NCBI GenBank assembly: GCA_016169945.1
Contig: JADLSH010000363.1
Span: 3,362,501-3,426,500 of the forward strand
Source of the DNA: Trachythela sp. YZ-2020
Lineage: Eukaryota; Cnidaria; Anthozoa; Malacalcyonacea; Clavulariidae
Direction: 5' to 3'
Length of the DNA stretch: 64,000 nucleotides
A program made the translations under genes and the position numbers. The notes beneath the pieces were generated by a model. The model had not been told where the DNA came from and ran no database searches. It was given only the letters and a program-made list of their open reading frames with translations. Shown here in pieces: positions 1 through 9,960 of this stretch (the first letter of the stretch is position 1; each line of letters opens with the position of its first letter).

Positions 1-1411
1 GTACGTTTATCTTGATAGCGTACACTGAACCGAAGTTAAGAGCTTTCAAACTTATAGAGCACACGGGGTCAAAGACTATACCACCTGCTGGCAAAAAGTT
101 AAATTTTTTTGAACAAAAATACCGCGCAGACTCTGACTACCTCGGGAGTAATACTGTATAATTATATAGTTTAAACTATATAGTTAGTCCTAGAATATAC
201 TAATACAATGGCTACGTACCTGCTTATTTGCTCCGTTGGCGTTGTTTTCTCAACTGACTGAAATTGATTTTTCAAATTAACTTGTAGACTGTCAAAAACG
301 TCCTTAGCACTTGGCCTTAATGATGGCTCGAATTCTGTGCACGCTTCGTAGATTTCCGCAAGACGCTTCCATTCATTACTCTGCTTTAATACATATTTCT
401 CCTGGGCTATTGGCTTTTGTTTCGCCTTCAAGAAATCTTCCAGGGATTTTCCAGCCTGCTTCATCTTTATATTGATCTGAAAAGGATGCTTCAAACCAGG
501 ATTTATTAAATTGAACAACACCATTCCATACGCCCATATATCTGCTTTCTTTAAATCTTCAACTGACGGGGCAGGCAACTGAAAATCGTTTACTAAAAGT
601 TCCGGAGCCATGAAAACCGGAGTTCCCCTGTTAACTTGATTTGTCTTGGAATAAAGAATAGTGTTGGTGCGAATATCTTGCGATCTGCTTTCTCCAAAAT
701 CTGTAAGTTTGCAAATCAAAGGTGTCTTACGGCTGATTTCTTCAATTTTGGCAGGGTCGGTTAGCTGACAATAATGCTGGTTTGAGACTAAAATATTGGC
801 AGGCTTTAAATCTCTGTGAGTAATGCCACTTTCATGTAGCTGTGTAGGTATTGTAGTCCAGACGCGACGTCGCTAGCTGCCCGATAAAACACTTGTTTGT
901 CTATGTTTGCGCACGAGTTTTTGTCCAAGTTCAAGAGGAGATCCGCCAAACAGTTCACTTTAGCCCTTAGACCGAACGGCTTAAAATCAAAATATAGATA
1001 TTCTAGCAGTAGCGCGTACTCGTCGTCACAGATCCCTTTAAACTCTACAATGTTACGATGAACAAGATTGTTCAAAAGTTTGGCCTCCTTTAACATTTTT
1101 CTTCGTGTTTCTTCTTCGTCTCCTGCGCCAAATAGCTTCTTAACAACGACTTTTTGGTGACACGACGGAATTTCAGCAGTAAAAATTGTTGAAAAGCCCC
1201 CTTGTGCTATTTCATCTTTATTAATGAAATCAGCAAAATGGAAGCATGGTAGCCCTTCAACTTCAAGTGTCGGAGAAGTTGTTGAAAAATCATCAGTTTG
1301 AGAAACTAAGTTGCCAAATATCGACATCTTCCCAACTTTGAAATCACAGTCAGATCTTGATCTCCGTTGCAATTCCCATGCATTTACATATTGCCCAGAC
1401 ACGAGCAACAC
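1..1411 (-). pseudogene. Protein kinase domain gene, frameshifted, 3' end off window
   Basis: Two minus-strand reading frames (806-1411, then 171-809 after a frame change) together encode one Ser/Thr or TKL-type kinase domain. Visible in order: a glycine-loop variant (AQGGFSTIF), the ATP lysine in VVVKKLF, an alpha-C glutamate in MLKEAKLL, HRDLKPAN (about 790-815), DFGESR (about 695), MAPELL (about 605) and DIWAYGMVLFNL. All catalytic residues are present. The frame breaks at 834-841, where 8 bp nearly repeat the adjacent 842-849; removing them restores YLHESG before HRD. A good 5' splice site (CAG|GTACGT) at 220/219 suggests a further exon beyond the left edge. The start is unclear; the ATG at 1327 is one candidate. 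Either this is a recent pseudogene or the 8 bp is a sequence error. Substrate and subfamily cannot be told. Confidence 0.75.
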
Positions 1412-2026
1412 AATGTAGCAAATTTGTTACATTGAATGTCAGTTGTGACATTGAATGTAGCTAATTAAGTTGTGACACGAATGTTGATATGTCTATTATT
1501 GTTGCATGCGTAAGTCCTGAGATGTGGTAAATTTATAGGTCTGGTGAGAATTATTTGATCGACATTTGGCGCATAAAAGCGCTTGAATATATTTGGGGTT
1601 TGGAAATAATTGTAGGTAGAATTCATACAAAAGAAGTGGCAATCCTAGTTGAATTGATACTGCAGTACTAGTACTTGAAAAAATCCTTAAATTGTTATTA
1701 CAACCGACTTAAAGGGGCAATGTCACCGATTTTTGAGGAATTCTGACTCTCTCAAAACTTGTACAAAACTGAGAAAGAATGGCTGTAATTACAAAATAAA
1801 GCAATAACAAACACAAAAAGCGTATTACTCTTATGTCATACATAAATCCATTTACGATGTTTATTTTCAGAATTACAGTTCACACTGTAAATAAAATGCA
1901 TTTTTAGTCAAATATGGGTGACATTGCCTCTTTAATTTCGCAAATAATTGTCAGTATAATAGAAATTATTAAATTATAATTTATTATTAAATTAAAAAAT
2001 TATAAATTATTATTATCGCGACATTT
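1412..2026. other. Non-coding stretch, nothing recognised
   Basis: AT-rich sequence upstream of the kinase remnant. I see no convincing ORF, RNA gene or terminal inverted repeat. The end, 1950-2020, is a low-complexity run of AAATTATTAAATT motifs. Confidence 0.5.
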
Positions 2027-2030
2027 ATGC

Positions 2031-2185
2031 TATCATCCGCGTTTTATCCCCCATCCGCATTTTCCCATCCGCGTTTTATCCCCCATCCGCATTTTCTCAT
2101 CCGCGTTTTATCCCCCATCCGCATTTTCTCATCCGTATTTTCTCATCCGCATCCGTATCCGCCATCCGTATCCGCCCTTTATCCC
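2031..2185. repeat. Minisatellite of about 34-bp units with an ATCCGC core
   Basis: About three units alternate ATCCGCGTTTTATCCCCC with ATCCGCATTTTC, followed by shorter ATCCGTATCCGC variants. It gives a spurious Pro/Ser-rich open frame. It abuts the foldback element on its right. Confidence 0.85.
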
Positions 2186-2189
2186 TACC

Positions 2190-2360
2190 CGTTTACACTG
2201 CTCCGGCACATACCGGATTACTTTTCATATCACCTCCAAAGCGGAGTGATTTTTGCTCCGCGTCGCGTACCGGATTACTGTGGCGTAGTGTAAACAGCAG
2301 CCGAATCCGGTAGGAAAATCGCTACGCTCCGATGTAATCCGGTATAGTGTAAACGGGGCC
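2190..2360. mobile_element. Foldback MITE with GTTTACACT ends
   Basis: The left end CCGTTTACACTGCTCCGG and ACCGGATTA are mirrored at the right by TAATCCGGTATAGTGTAAACGG. The inner arms (GGAGTGATTTT / AAAATCGCTACGCTCC) also pair. The right end GGGGCC is followed by TAA, compatible with a PIF/Harbinger-type 3-bp target duplication, but the left edge is eroded into the minisatellite. No coding capacity. Confidence 0.65.
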
Positions 2361-3255
2361 TAAATCTGCTAGTTGTACACTTAAATAACGGGATTTTGCG
2401 TGCATCCCGGAAGCTATAGCGGCGAGTGACAGGCTGAGGCCACTGATCTGAAACTAGAACTGGATAAAGCATCCTATTGAATTCAATGAGCCAATTTTGA
2501 AGCCAGAATATTTTTAATGAGATCAGATTTTTAAATCTGTCAAATTCTTGACTAGTCAAATCGTTAGCTGTTTAAATTAGTTATGTTATGAAGCAAATAT
2601 ATTTTTCTATGCAACGTGAAAAATATAGCTTCCAACATCTCTTCTAATGAGTTTTCGAACGTTTTAAACACCACATAATGAGGCTTATGGCGGCCACATC
2701 GGTGTGCCCTCATTAGTTATTCACCGGCAAATTTAGGAAGAAAGAGAGGCCACTGATGACAAATTCTTATCGAGACAATATTTTTCCTTTCCCACCAATA
2801 ACTAGAACATGTTAGAACCTCTTTAAACGTGTCCCCAACACCACAGTAGATTTCTTGTGGTCACACCGATATGGCCGCCATTGGCTTCATTTATGCATGG
2901 AAGATGCACTATTCACAACCCTTATAATGAGATGCGAAGTAAAATTAATCCATAAATTACCCTGTAACGGTTGACGGAGCACAGACACATGTATCTAATG
3001 TATATTACGTTGCAGTGGGTATAAATACTGAGGAAATCCTCTAGTTTTGCTCAGTTTCTTTCCAGCGGACAAGTGAGAAAGGAAAACGACCACCCACCCC
3101 CCCACTCTTGATTTACGTGGGTCGTAAAACTTCGCCACCCCTAAGCCACGCTTTTCAAGCTTGGCTTACACCGCTGGATCACTATTATCCCATACCTTAA
3201 TTTAACTGAGCATGACTGAGAGGGTTGTGAATAGAATACTATCCAGTCCTTGTTT
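2361..3255. other. Non-coding stretch, nothing recognised
   Basis: No supported gene. A short GTTTTAAACACC/GGCGGCCACATCGG sequence near 2655-2705 has a rough inverted counterpart near 2830-2880, hinting at another decayed foldback repeat. Confidence 0.4.
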
Positions 3256-3710
3256 TCAGATCAGTGGCTGAGGCACTAAGTCTCTTAGCTTGCTGCCAAA
3301 TGTCAAGGAACGTTCATGAAATGAGCGGCATAAGGATTCCCTCCTTTCAAAGAGGGTCGATAAGTGAAGTGCACACAGTCCTAGTTTGTACGACAGATGG
3401 GGATGAATTATTCGAACGGCACTGCCGTCTTTGTATATCCTCAACATTGTCTGTCAGTGATACCGTCAGGGAAGAGTGCCACACAGGACAAGCATATTCA
3501 AGAATAGGTCTTATGAAATAACAGAAAACGGAACAGAGATCTCCTGCAGGGATACCGCTCCGTTTAAGCGTCCTTAGAGCGCACAAGCGGTTGCTAGCTT
3601 TAGGGCATATAATGTAGTTGATGTGAATATCCCATTTGAGGTCGGATGACAACATGACATCCAGTAGTTTAGTTGTCTGAACAGATTCTAACGGCTGATG
3701 GTAAATAATA
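3256..3710 (-). mobile_element. Non-LTR retrotransposon remnant, end of reverse transcriptase
   Basis: Minus-strand frames 3347-3700 and 3256-3447 read as the C-terminal part of a Jockey/CR1-type reverse transcriptase. Visible are KLLDVMLSSDLKWDIHI, KASNRLCALRTLKRSGIP, FIRPILEYACPVWHSSL and IQRRQCR. After a frameshift comes the thumb-like LHLSTLFERRESLCRSFHERS. The catalytic core upstream is missing and stops occur beyond about 3710. It is a dead, 5'-truncated copy. The endonuclease remnant at 35.1-35.7 kb is on the same strand and could be the same family. Confidence 0.75.
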
Positions 3711-4080
3711 CATTATGTGGACGAATAAGCTGAACTACCTGTAAAAGTTTAGGGCGTTTCGCTCGATAGAATTGAATGTTGAATACAAAAGTTAACTCAA
3801 GTCTGCCGTTTTGAGCAAAGGCCCTTCGTCAGAGAATTAGTAGTTTAGGCCAGGGGCAGGGTATACTTTATGTTTTACAAAAAAGTTCAATAATCATTGT
3901 TCCAATTCTCGCAAACGACAGCTTGTTGTAAGCAAGAATATATCTAGCACTGGACCGCGGCCAAATTGCGTGAGCTGAATTCCTATTAGTCGCTTGCAAT
4001 CGAGGGGTCGTTCTTAATTTTCAAAACACACGACAATCTGATTGGAGATGGTCCTTTCGACCAAAAACGTTTCTTCAAAC

Positions 4081-4417
4081 CAGGGCCGTATCTACGTATA
4101 AATTGTATTTTGAGATTTAGTCGGCAGAAGCGAGATTTGAGTCGGCACAAAACAGTACAAGTCGGCACAAAACAAGTCGGCACAAAACAAGTCAGCACAA
4201 AGAATAGAAAAAGGGAATTTTTTTTTTAGGAAGTACATTTTTTATGTAGGAACAAACGTATTTATTGGTTAAATAGTAATATAACAACGTTAGTAGTCCG
4301 GGACAAAAATTTTTTTTTATGACAACAAAAATTAAAAGTAGTCGGTACAAGTTTGATTGGCAGTCGGTTGAAACCACCTTACACCCCCCCCTGGAAAATT
4401 TTCTGAGTACGGCCCTG
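4081..4417. mobile_element. hAT-type MITE, 8-bp TSD, absent from copy B
   Basis: The ends are CAGGGCCGTA and TACGGCCCTG, flanked by a perfect 8-bp duplication CTTCAAAC at 4073-4080 and 4418-4425. Copy B has the uninterrupted site TTCTTCAAACAATTT at about 23172, so this is an insertion after the duplication. The interior carries repeated AGTCGGCACAAAAC. No transposase is encoded; short minus-strand open frames here come from those repeats. Confidence 0.9.
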
Positions 4418-5027
4418 CTTCAAACAATTTGTATTTTTATTGCGAATAATTATGTTTTCTATATCAGTAAATTATAGAAATTTGGCTCTATATAGAATTT
4501 TAGCAATTCTGACGAAATTTGCTCTGTTCTATGCCTATGAAAATGAACGTTTTAAGGAATTTCTAAGAACATTTCTAAAAAAGCTCACTAAACACTATCA
4601 CTTAATAGGCATTAACCATAACTAACACTCTGAGCCCTTTATCACTTAAGTTGGTTGTCGTTCCAACTGTTTTGTTAACTACTTTGTTTGTTCTTTTTTA
4701 CTATTTTCCTTTTACTGTTAACAGAGGTTTACAATTTATTAAAAGAACATTTGACCACACCCAAGGCCCACAGTTGACGTTCCTCCATTAAGCGGCCATC
4801 CCTGTGTACTAAACGGCCATAAAGCTTTAACGCTATATTTAAAAAATTATGATGTGTTCTGGTTCGCTATGCTTTAAATAAATACAGATTCGAGTTTCTG
4901 ATTTAGAAGATGTCGAATTTTAGTCCAAACAACGCGAAATTTGGGCATTGTTTACATCGCGGGACCCCCCATAGCACATGCGCAGAACGGACTTTACATG
5001 GTCTTTAATAGATGTTCGATTGAAGTA

Positions 5028-5538
5028 CAGTCGCCGCCGCTTATATGCAAGTCGCTTATATGCAAAGATTTTGGGAATCCAAAACCAAACCTTACGAAAA
5101 TTAGTCTTTTTAATCCGCTTACTGTATATGCAAATCGCTTATATGCAAAAGTCACTTATATGCAAAAGAAAAACGGAACATTTTGCGTTAAAGTCACTTA
5201 TATGGACTTATATGCAAAGAAACATTTTCAAAAGTTGCCAAAGGGCAAACATTAATTGATTGTTATTTCCAAAAATAAGAACAGTGACCTTGTATATTTT
5301 TAGTTTATTGATAAATACAATTTTAGAAAGCTATTTTCTATCCTTTCTTAAAATCTGTTGTCGCATGTTGCTAAGATGAAACTGGCTTTGGTATTTTTTA
5401 TCATTTTGTATTATGCTAATAGATTTTGCTGGATGCGCGACTTTGCGCGTCCTGGGAACGAACCGCTTATATGCAAAATCCGCTAATATGCAAAAATCGA
5501 GTTGGCAAAAAGGATTTGCGTATAAGGGGCGGCGACTG
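5028..5538. mobile_element. Non-autonomous element, CAGTCGCCGCC ends, pogo/Tigger-like
   Basis: The left end CAGTCGCCGCCGCTTATATG is mirrored by the right end CGTATAAGGGGCGGCGACTG. The left flank is TA and the right flank is CA, so a TA target duplication is possible but imperfect. The motif CTTATATGCAAA recurs many times inside both ends. Copy B lacks it (about 23840). The CAGT ends and TA site suggest a pogo/Tigger relative, which is an inference. The internal open frame is an artefact of the repeats. Confidence 0.7.
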
Positions 5539-5719
5539 CATTATAATTAAGTAAGGAAAAGTACATGCTGCTTTACAAAGATTAAAAATAACTGATATAT
5601 ACAGAATTACAAATATCACGGGATAAAATAGCTTATTTAGAAAGCTAGGTCCCGGAAAAGGAATACAATCATATATTTGTTCGTTTAGAATAATTATTTA
5701 TACTTGCAGGTACTGTAGT

Positions 5720-5975
5720 CAGCAGCGTAGCCAGCAAAACAGAAGTGTGGGGGACGTCATCAAGATATTGTTAAGGGGGGTGATGCTAGCGATCGCCGAA
5801 GGCGTGAACTGAATATGGGGGTCCGGGGGCATGCACCCCGGGAAATTTTTGATATTTGAGGCCTCTTAGAGACCCGGAAATACGATTGTGATTTTAAACA
5901 TATCTTGAAGGTGGCTTGAAGGCTGAAGGAGAGTGGGGGTGACTCGTCACTGCTCCACCCGTGGCTACGCCTCTG
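5720..5975. mobile_element. hAT-type MITE with CAGxxGCGTAGCC ends (copy A)
   Basis: Starts CAGCAGCGTAGCC and ends GGCTACGCCTCTG, flanked by the 8-bp duplication ACTGTAGT at 5712-5719 and 5976-5983. The same insertion with the same target duplication lies in copy B at 24046-24527, so it predates the segmental duplication. The interiors differ in length. Confidence 0.85.
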
Positions 5976-5983
5976 ACTGTAGT

Positions 5984-6499
5984 GGCTGTTCATATGAGCC
6001 GGGCTGGCAGCTGGCTCACTTTGCTGGGCCAGTTTGTCATTTGCATCACATGAGGCGGGCTAGCCCAGGAACCTTTAACATTATTCAGCCGACGTGTAAC
6101 ACTTACTGTAGGCTGCGAGTTTTTAAGTTCAATAAATCTATCTATCTAAGAAATTTCTGCACGCGATTTTGGCTGGAACGCTAAATTTGTGTATACATGA
6201 TTTCGTTGGTAACTTTAGGCTTTTTAGAACTAGAAGGTATCTAGACCAACTAAAGCACTCGCGAGCAAGCGCCCGAGCTAACAGGGCCAGCACGGCCAAT
6301 ATGACCAGGCCCTTAATAGAAATAATGATCTATAAAATGGTAAAAAATGACAAAGTCTGAGCAATCTACTCCGTTTGCATCTACAGTAAGTTGCGACTTT
6401 CACTTTGTCTTGGAAATCAAACATTTACGATCTATTTACAAATATACAAACAATTTACAAATATACAAACAATTCAGAAATATTCAGTAAATGATTTAC
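5984..6499. other. Non-coding, shared with copy B; 3' flank of the zinc-finger gene
   Basis: Matches 24536-24830 and 28545-28728 of copy B, where the hAT-like element has been inserted between the two parts. No ORF that I believe. It probably holds the 3' UTR of the minus-strand zinc-finger gene. Confidence 0.6.
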
Positions 6500-8236
6500 T
6501 CAACTTTGTTCTTGTACGTTGTGGCTATCCATGTGTCCTTCTAGTTGTCCTGGAAGATCAAACACCATATCACAGATAGAACAGACATAACCAACAGGTG
6601 TTGTTGGTTTTGTGGATTCCAGTTCCTGACAAACACCGCATTTGACGTTTGTGTTCTTACCATGCTCTCTTGCAAGGTGTTTGAGGAATTTTTTGAAACT
6701 ACCAAACTGTTTGTCACATTTATCACAGTCGTAGTGTGTTTCATTGTTTTTCTCTGTTACCAAATATTGCTCTAACTCTTGTGGTTGGGTAATCTCTCTG
6801 CTGCAAGTACTGCATGATAAATGTGTCTTTTTATGTTTATGAAGGGTTTCGTTTAATAAAAATCTCATTTTGCAGTACTCACACTCAAAATTTTTTTCCC
6901 CTGTATGGGTTTTTTCATGCCTTTGCAAGCCTCCTGATGCTGAAAATTTTTTCTCGCAAACATTGCATCCATAAGGCCTTTCTCCAGTGTGTGTTCTTTT
7001 ATGCACTTTTAAGGCGCTTGAAGAGGAGGATCCTTTCTCGCAAACATCACATTTGTATGGTTTGTCGCCAGTATGCGTTCGTTTATGTCTCGCTAAGGTA
7101 TCCGACCGTTTAAACTTCTTTGTGCAAACATCACATACATATTCTGTGGGGATTTTTCTGCGCTCTCTGGTATGAATTTTCTTATGTGATACTATGTAAC
7201 TTGATGTAGTACATCTGTAACTACAAACATCACATTCATAAGGCTTTTCTCCAGTGTGTATTCTTTTATGTGATATTAAAGTACTTGATATTGAACATTT
7301 GAAATCACAAGCATCACATTTATAAGGCTTTTCTCCAGTGTGTTTTCTTCTATGTGCGGTTAAAGCATTCGATGTTGTACATTTGTATTCGCAAACATCA
7401 CATTCAAAAGGTTTTTCTCCCGTGTGTGTTCGGGTATGTACGATTAAAGCAGTCTGTGTAGAACATTTGTAGCCACAAGCATCACATTCGTAAGGTTTTT
7501 CTCCAGTGTGTGTTCTTTTATGACGCACCAAATGACGAGATACTGAGAATCTCTTCTTGCAAACTTCACATTCATAAGGTTTTTCTCCAGTGTGTGTTCT
7601 TTTATGACCTGCTAAGCCATCAGATCTTCTAAACCTCCTCTGACAAACATCACATTCATATGGTTCGTTTGCAGTATGAATTATCTTGTGTCTTCTTAAA
7701 TGAGCTGGTACGGAAAAGTTCTTGCCACAAACATCACATTCATAAGGTTTGTCACCACTATGAGTTCTTTTGTGTGTTACCAATGTACCTGATTGTGCAA
7801 ATCGTTTCTGGCAAACATCACATTTATAAGGCCTTTCTCCCGAGTGTGTTCTTTTATGCACTCGTAAGCCTCTTGCCAGTACAAATCTCTTGTGACAAAC
7901 ATCACATTCATAGGGTCTGTCTTCAGTGTGTGTTTGTTTGTGTGCTATTAAAAGACTCCCAGAAGCACATCTGCACTGACAAAGATCGCATTCATAAGGT
8001 TTTTCTCCTGTGTGGTTTCTTTTATGTCTTACTAAATTACTTGATGATATAAATCTCCTTTCACAAACATCACATTGATAAGGTTTTTCGCAGGTGTGTC
8101 GTCTTTTGTTGCCTGATGTGGCAAATCTTTGCTTGCAAACAACACATTCGAAAAGTTTTTCTCCAGCGTGTGTATTTTTATGATTTTCTAAGTTTTGAGA
8201 TTCATAATCTGATGTTGACATGGAATCATCAGACAT
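6500..8236 (-). CDS. C2H2 zinc-finger protein, 578 aa, copy A paralogue
   Basis: Single-exon coding frame of tandem C2H2 fingers joined by TGEKPY-type linkers, so probably a nuclear sequence-specific DNA-binding protein. The start is taken at the ATG at 8236 (MSDDSMSTSDY), which aligns with the start of the paralogue at 30765; the frame extends slightly upstream without an ATG. I count 15 intact tandem fingers, a cysteine-rich break (CSTCSREITQ), and two more fingers (YDCDKCDKQF, YVCSICDMVF) near the C-terminus. Against the paralogue it has lost the first fingers in frame (SDY joins directly to ESQNLENHKNTH) and one whole finger after the third. A 12-bp in-frame deletion has collapsed a finger near the N-terminus (ATSGNKRRHTCEKP). 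There is no KRAB, BTB or SCAN domain. The frame is open throughout, so it may still be functional. Confidence 0.88.
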   Translation of the reverse strand: MSDDSMSTSDYESQNLENHKNTHAGEKLFECVVCKQRFATSGNKRRHTCEKPYQCDVCERRFISSSNLVRHKRNHTGEKPYECDLCQCRCASGSLLIAHKQTHTEDRPYECDVCHKRFVLARGLRVHKRTHSGERPYKCDVCQKRFAQSGTLVTHKRTHSGDKPYECDVCGKNFSVPAHLRRHKIIHTANEPYECDVCQRRFRRSDGLAGHKRTHTGEKPYECEVCKKRFSVSRHLVRHKRTHTGEKPYECDACGYKCSTQTALIVHTRTHTGEKPFECDVCEYKCTTSNALTAHRRKHTGEKPYKCDACDFKCSISSTLISHKRIHTGEKPYECDVCSYRCTTSSYIVSHKKIHTRERRKIPTEYVCDVCTKKFKRSDTLARHKRTHTGDKPYKCDVCEKGSSSSSALKVHKRTHTGERPYGCNVCEKKFSASGGLQRHEKTHTGEKNFECEYCKMRFLLNETLHKHKKTHLSCSTCSREITQPQELEQYLVTEKNNETHYDCDKCDKQFGSFKKFLKHLAREHGKNTNVKCGVCQELESTKPTTPVGYVCSICDMVFDLPGQLEGHMDSHNVQEQS

Positions 8237-8471
8237 TATTTTAGAGCTTACCACCTCATATAATATGAAGTGCTAAACTTAAGAACTCACGTGATGGTAG
8301 AGGCTGCTTTTTCTTCTTTAATCACCTACAATAGCTTCTCTTAAACTCTTCTTAAACAAACTGGATCCTTTGAAAATTAAAATAAAAAAGTGTTAGGCTT
8401 TAAACAAGAGGATAATCTGTTAAAGAAGACTGCTAAAAGTAGAGAGTGAAAATTAGGCACTCAAGAAAATC
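8237..8471 (-). promoter_or_regulatory. 5' flank / probable leader of zinc-finger gene A
   Basis: Conserved with 30766-30985 upstream of the copy B paralogue, including a GTGAGTTC donor-like sequence on the minus strand and the run AAGGATCCAGTT. This could be a non-coding first exon with a short intron before the ATG. That is suggested by the conservation and not proven. Confidence 0.4.
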
Positions 8472-8770
8472 TAATTATAAAATAACATGTTTACTAAGCG
8501 AGCTGTGATTGGTCAATACCCGTGCAGGATGAGACAATCATGCACAGAAAATTTTAGGCGCTTCGCTGGGTTTTTAAAATGTCAGTTGTTTCTTTGTCGT
8601 TATTTTATAAAATAATTACCAAATAAATGGCCCCAGTGTGCATTCGTTTATGTCTCGCTAAGGCATCCGACCGTTTAAACTTCTTGACCATACGCTTTCA
8701 GAAAGTCTCGCAACATCCCACGTGTTAGGATCACACAATCCTGCACAGAAAACCATTCGGTAATCCTTTA
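8472..8770. mobile_element. Insertion carrying a captured zinc-finger fragment
   Basis: Copy A only. About 300 bp interrupts sequence that is continuous in copy B (about 30985-31010). At 8629-8690 it holds about 60 bp nearly identical to part of the zinc-finger gene itself (compare 7072-7118), detached from any frame. GTGCAGGAT and ATCCTGCAC near 8522 and 8732 look like inverted ends, but I could not define precise termini or a target duplication. Confidence 0.55.
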
Positions 8771-9109
8771 ATGAAAAATTTGGTTTTGAAGGTGGTTTTA
8801 TGACAGTGTGCAATAAAATTAGCTTCGTAGTTTTGCATTGCCATCAACATAAATGGCTATTCTTTGCAAATATCACAATGCTTATTTAGAAGTTAAGTAT
8901 AGAATATATGTATGCTATTACAGTATCAGTATATATTAGTGTATACTATATAAACAGAACAATCATCCATAAGATTTGACATTAGTTTTGATCCTTATAG
9001 AAAGGTCTCATACAACGTTATATGTCGTTGCAGAAAAATATGAATTGGGATGGGAGGTGGGGAGAGGAGGTGGGGAGAGGGGGTAGTGGCAGATGTGATA
9101 AACCCAAAA

Positions 9110-9300
9110 TTAACCCATTAAGTCGCAAAGGCTGTTCATGCAGCAACTTTGTCATTTTACCCTGTCTAATGCCAGACAATCTCCTCGTGTCTCTTGTTAA
9201 CCAATTAAGCTGCAATGCACCCTTGTGCACCCACTTTGTCATTTTACTCTGTCTAACACCAGACAATTTTACTCGTCAAGGGGAAAGTAATGGTTAAAAT
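9110..9300. repeat. Two units of the TTAACCCATTA/CTGTCTAAxxCCAGAC dispersed repeat
   Basis: Roughly 95-bp units share TTAACCCATTAA, GCAATGCACCC, TTTTACTCTGTCTAA, CCAGACAATTTTACTCGTCA and a closing TTAATGGTTAA-like end. The same family recurs at 16705-16940 and in the MCFD2 intron (58745-59540). Confidence 0.75.
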
Positions 9301-9650
9301 CTCAGACTTTGACAGATGAAGACACCTAGTTACAACTTAGCTACTTAAACAGAATTTACAGAATTCTGATGATGAGAACATGTCATATAAGCAAAAGTGG
9401 GGGGGGGGGGAATAATTACATATTGATCCCCCTCTGCCCAGAAAGTGGGAGGGATTCGTACCCCCATCCCCCCAGGATTGACGCCCTTGAGTTATGCACA
9501 CAAAAATGCATGGGGGTTTAAAATTGAGCGGGAGGTGCAAAAATTGGGAGAGGAGAGACAGACTTGTTTCCCTTGCAGGAATTTGAATCCTACAGTATTA
9601 TAAATTTGGTGCGAAAGGTTGACTGACAATTTTGCACCTTAGGGTGCCGA
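9301..9650. other. Non-coding, G-rich low complexity
   Basis: No gene seen. It contains GGGGGGG runs and short purine-rich blocks. The open frames on both strands are low-complexity and unsupported. Confidence 0.45.
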
Positions 9651-9659
9651 TATTCATGT

Positions 9660-9960
9660 GATAATTTTATTATATAGTAGACAGTAAGATATGGAAAATA
9701 TGCCGTGACATATTTTCCATATCTTCACTACTGAGGATATCGATCACATGATCATTTCCTGGCAATGGCTTTGAAGTTGTCAATTTCACGATGACTATAT
9801 AATAAAAAGAACATTACACAGTGGCTTGAAGATATGAATTTTATCTTCTCATGTTGAAAACAATATTTTACTCATTCGCTGCGCTCATTCGTAAAATATT
9901 GTTTTCACAACTCGAAGATAAAATTCATATCTTCGCGCCGCCACGTAATATCCTCTATAT
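9660..9960. mobile_element. Nested foldback elements
   Basis: Two hairpins can be read. AGATATGGAAAATATG pairs with CATATTTTCCATATCT at 9690-9728. A longer one at 9830-9945 pairs AGATATGAATTTTATCTTC and AAAACAATATTTTAC with their complements around a CATTCGCTGCGCTCATTCG loop. No coding content. Confidence 0.65.

Noticed and set aside
2027..2293. Plus-strand 88-codon Pro/Ser-rich frame
   Set aside because: It is the translation of an ATCCGC minisatellite followed by a foldback element; no coding signal.
3986..4377. Minus-strand Cys/Thr-rich frames
   Set aside because: They span the boundary and the AGTCGGCACAAAAC repeats of the MITE at 4081-4417.
7660..8052. Plus-strand frames across the zinc-finger genes (also 29886-30362)
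   Set aside because: Antisense shadows of periodic C2H2 sequence.
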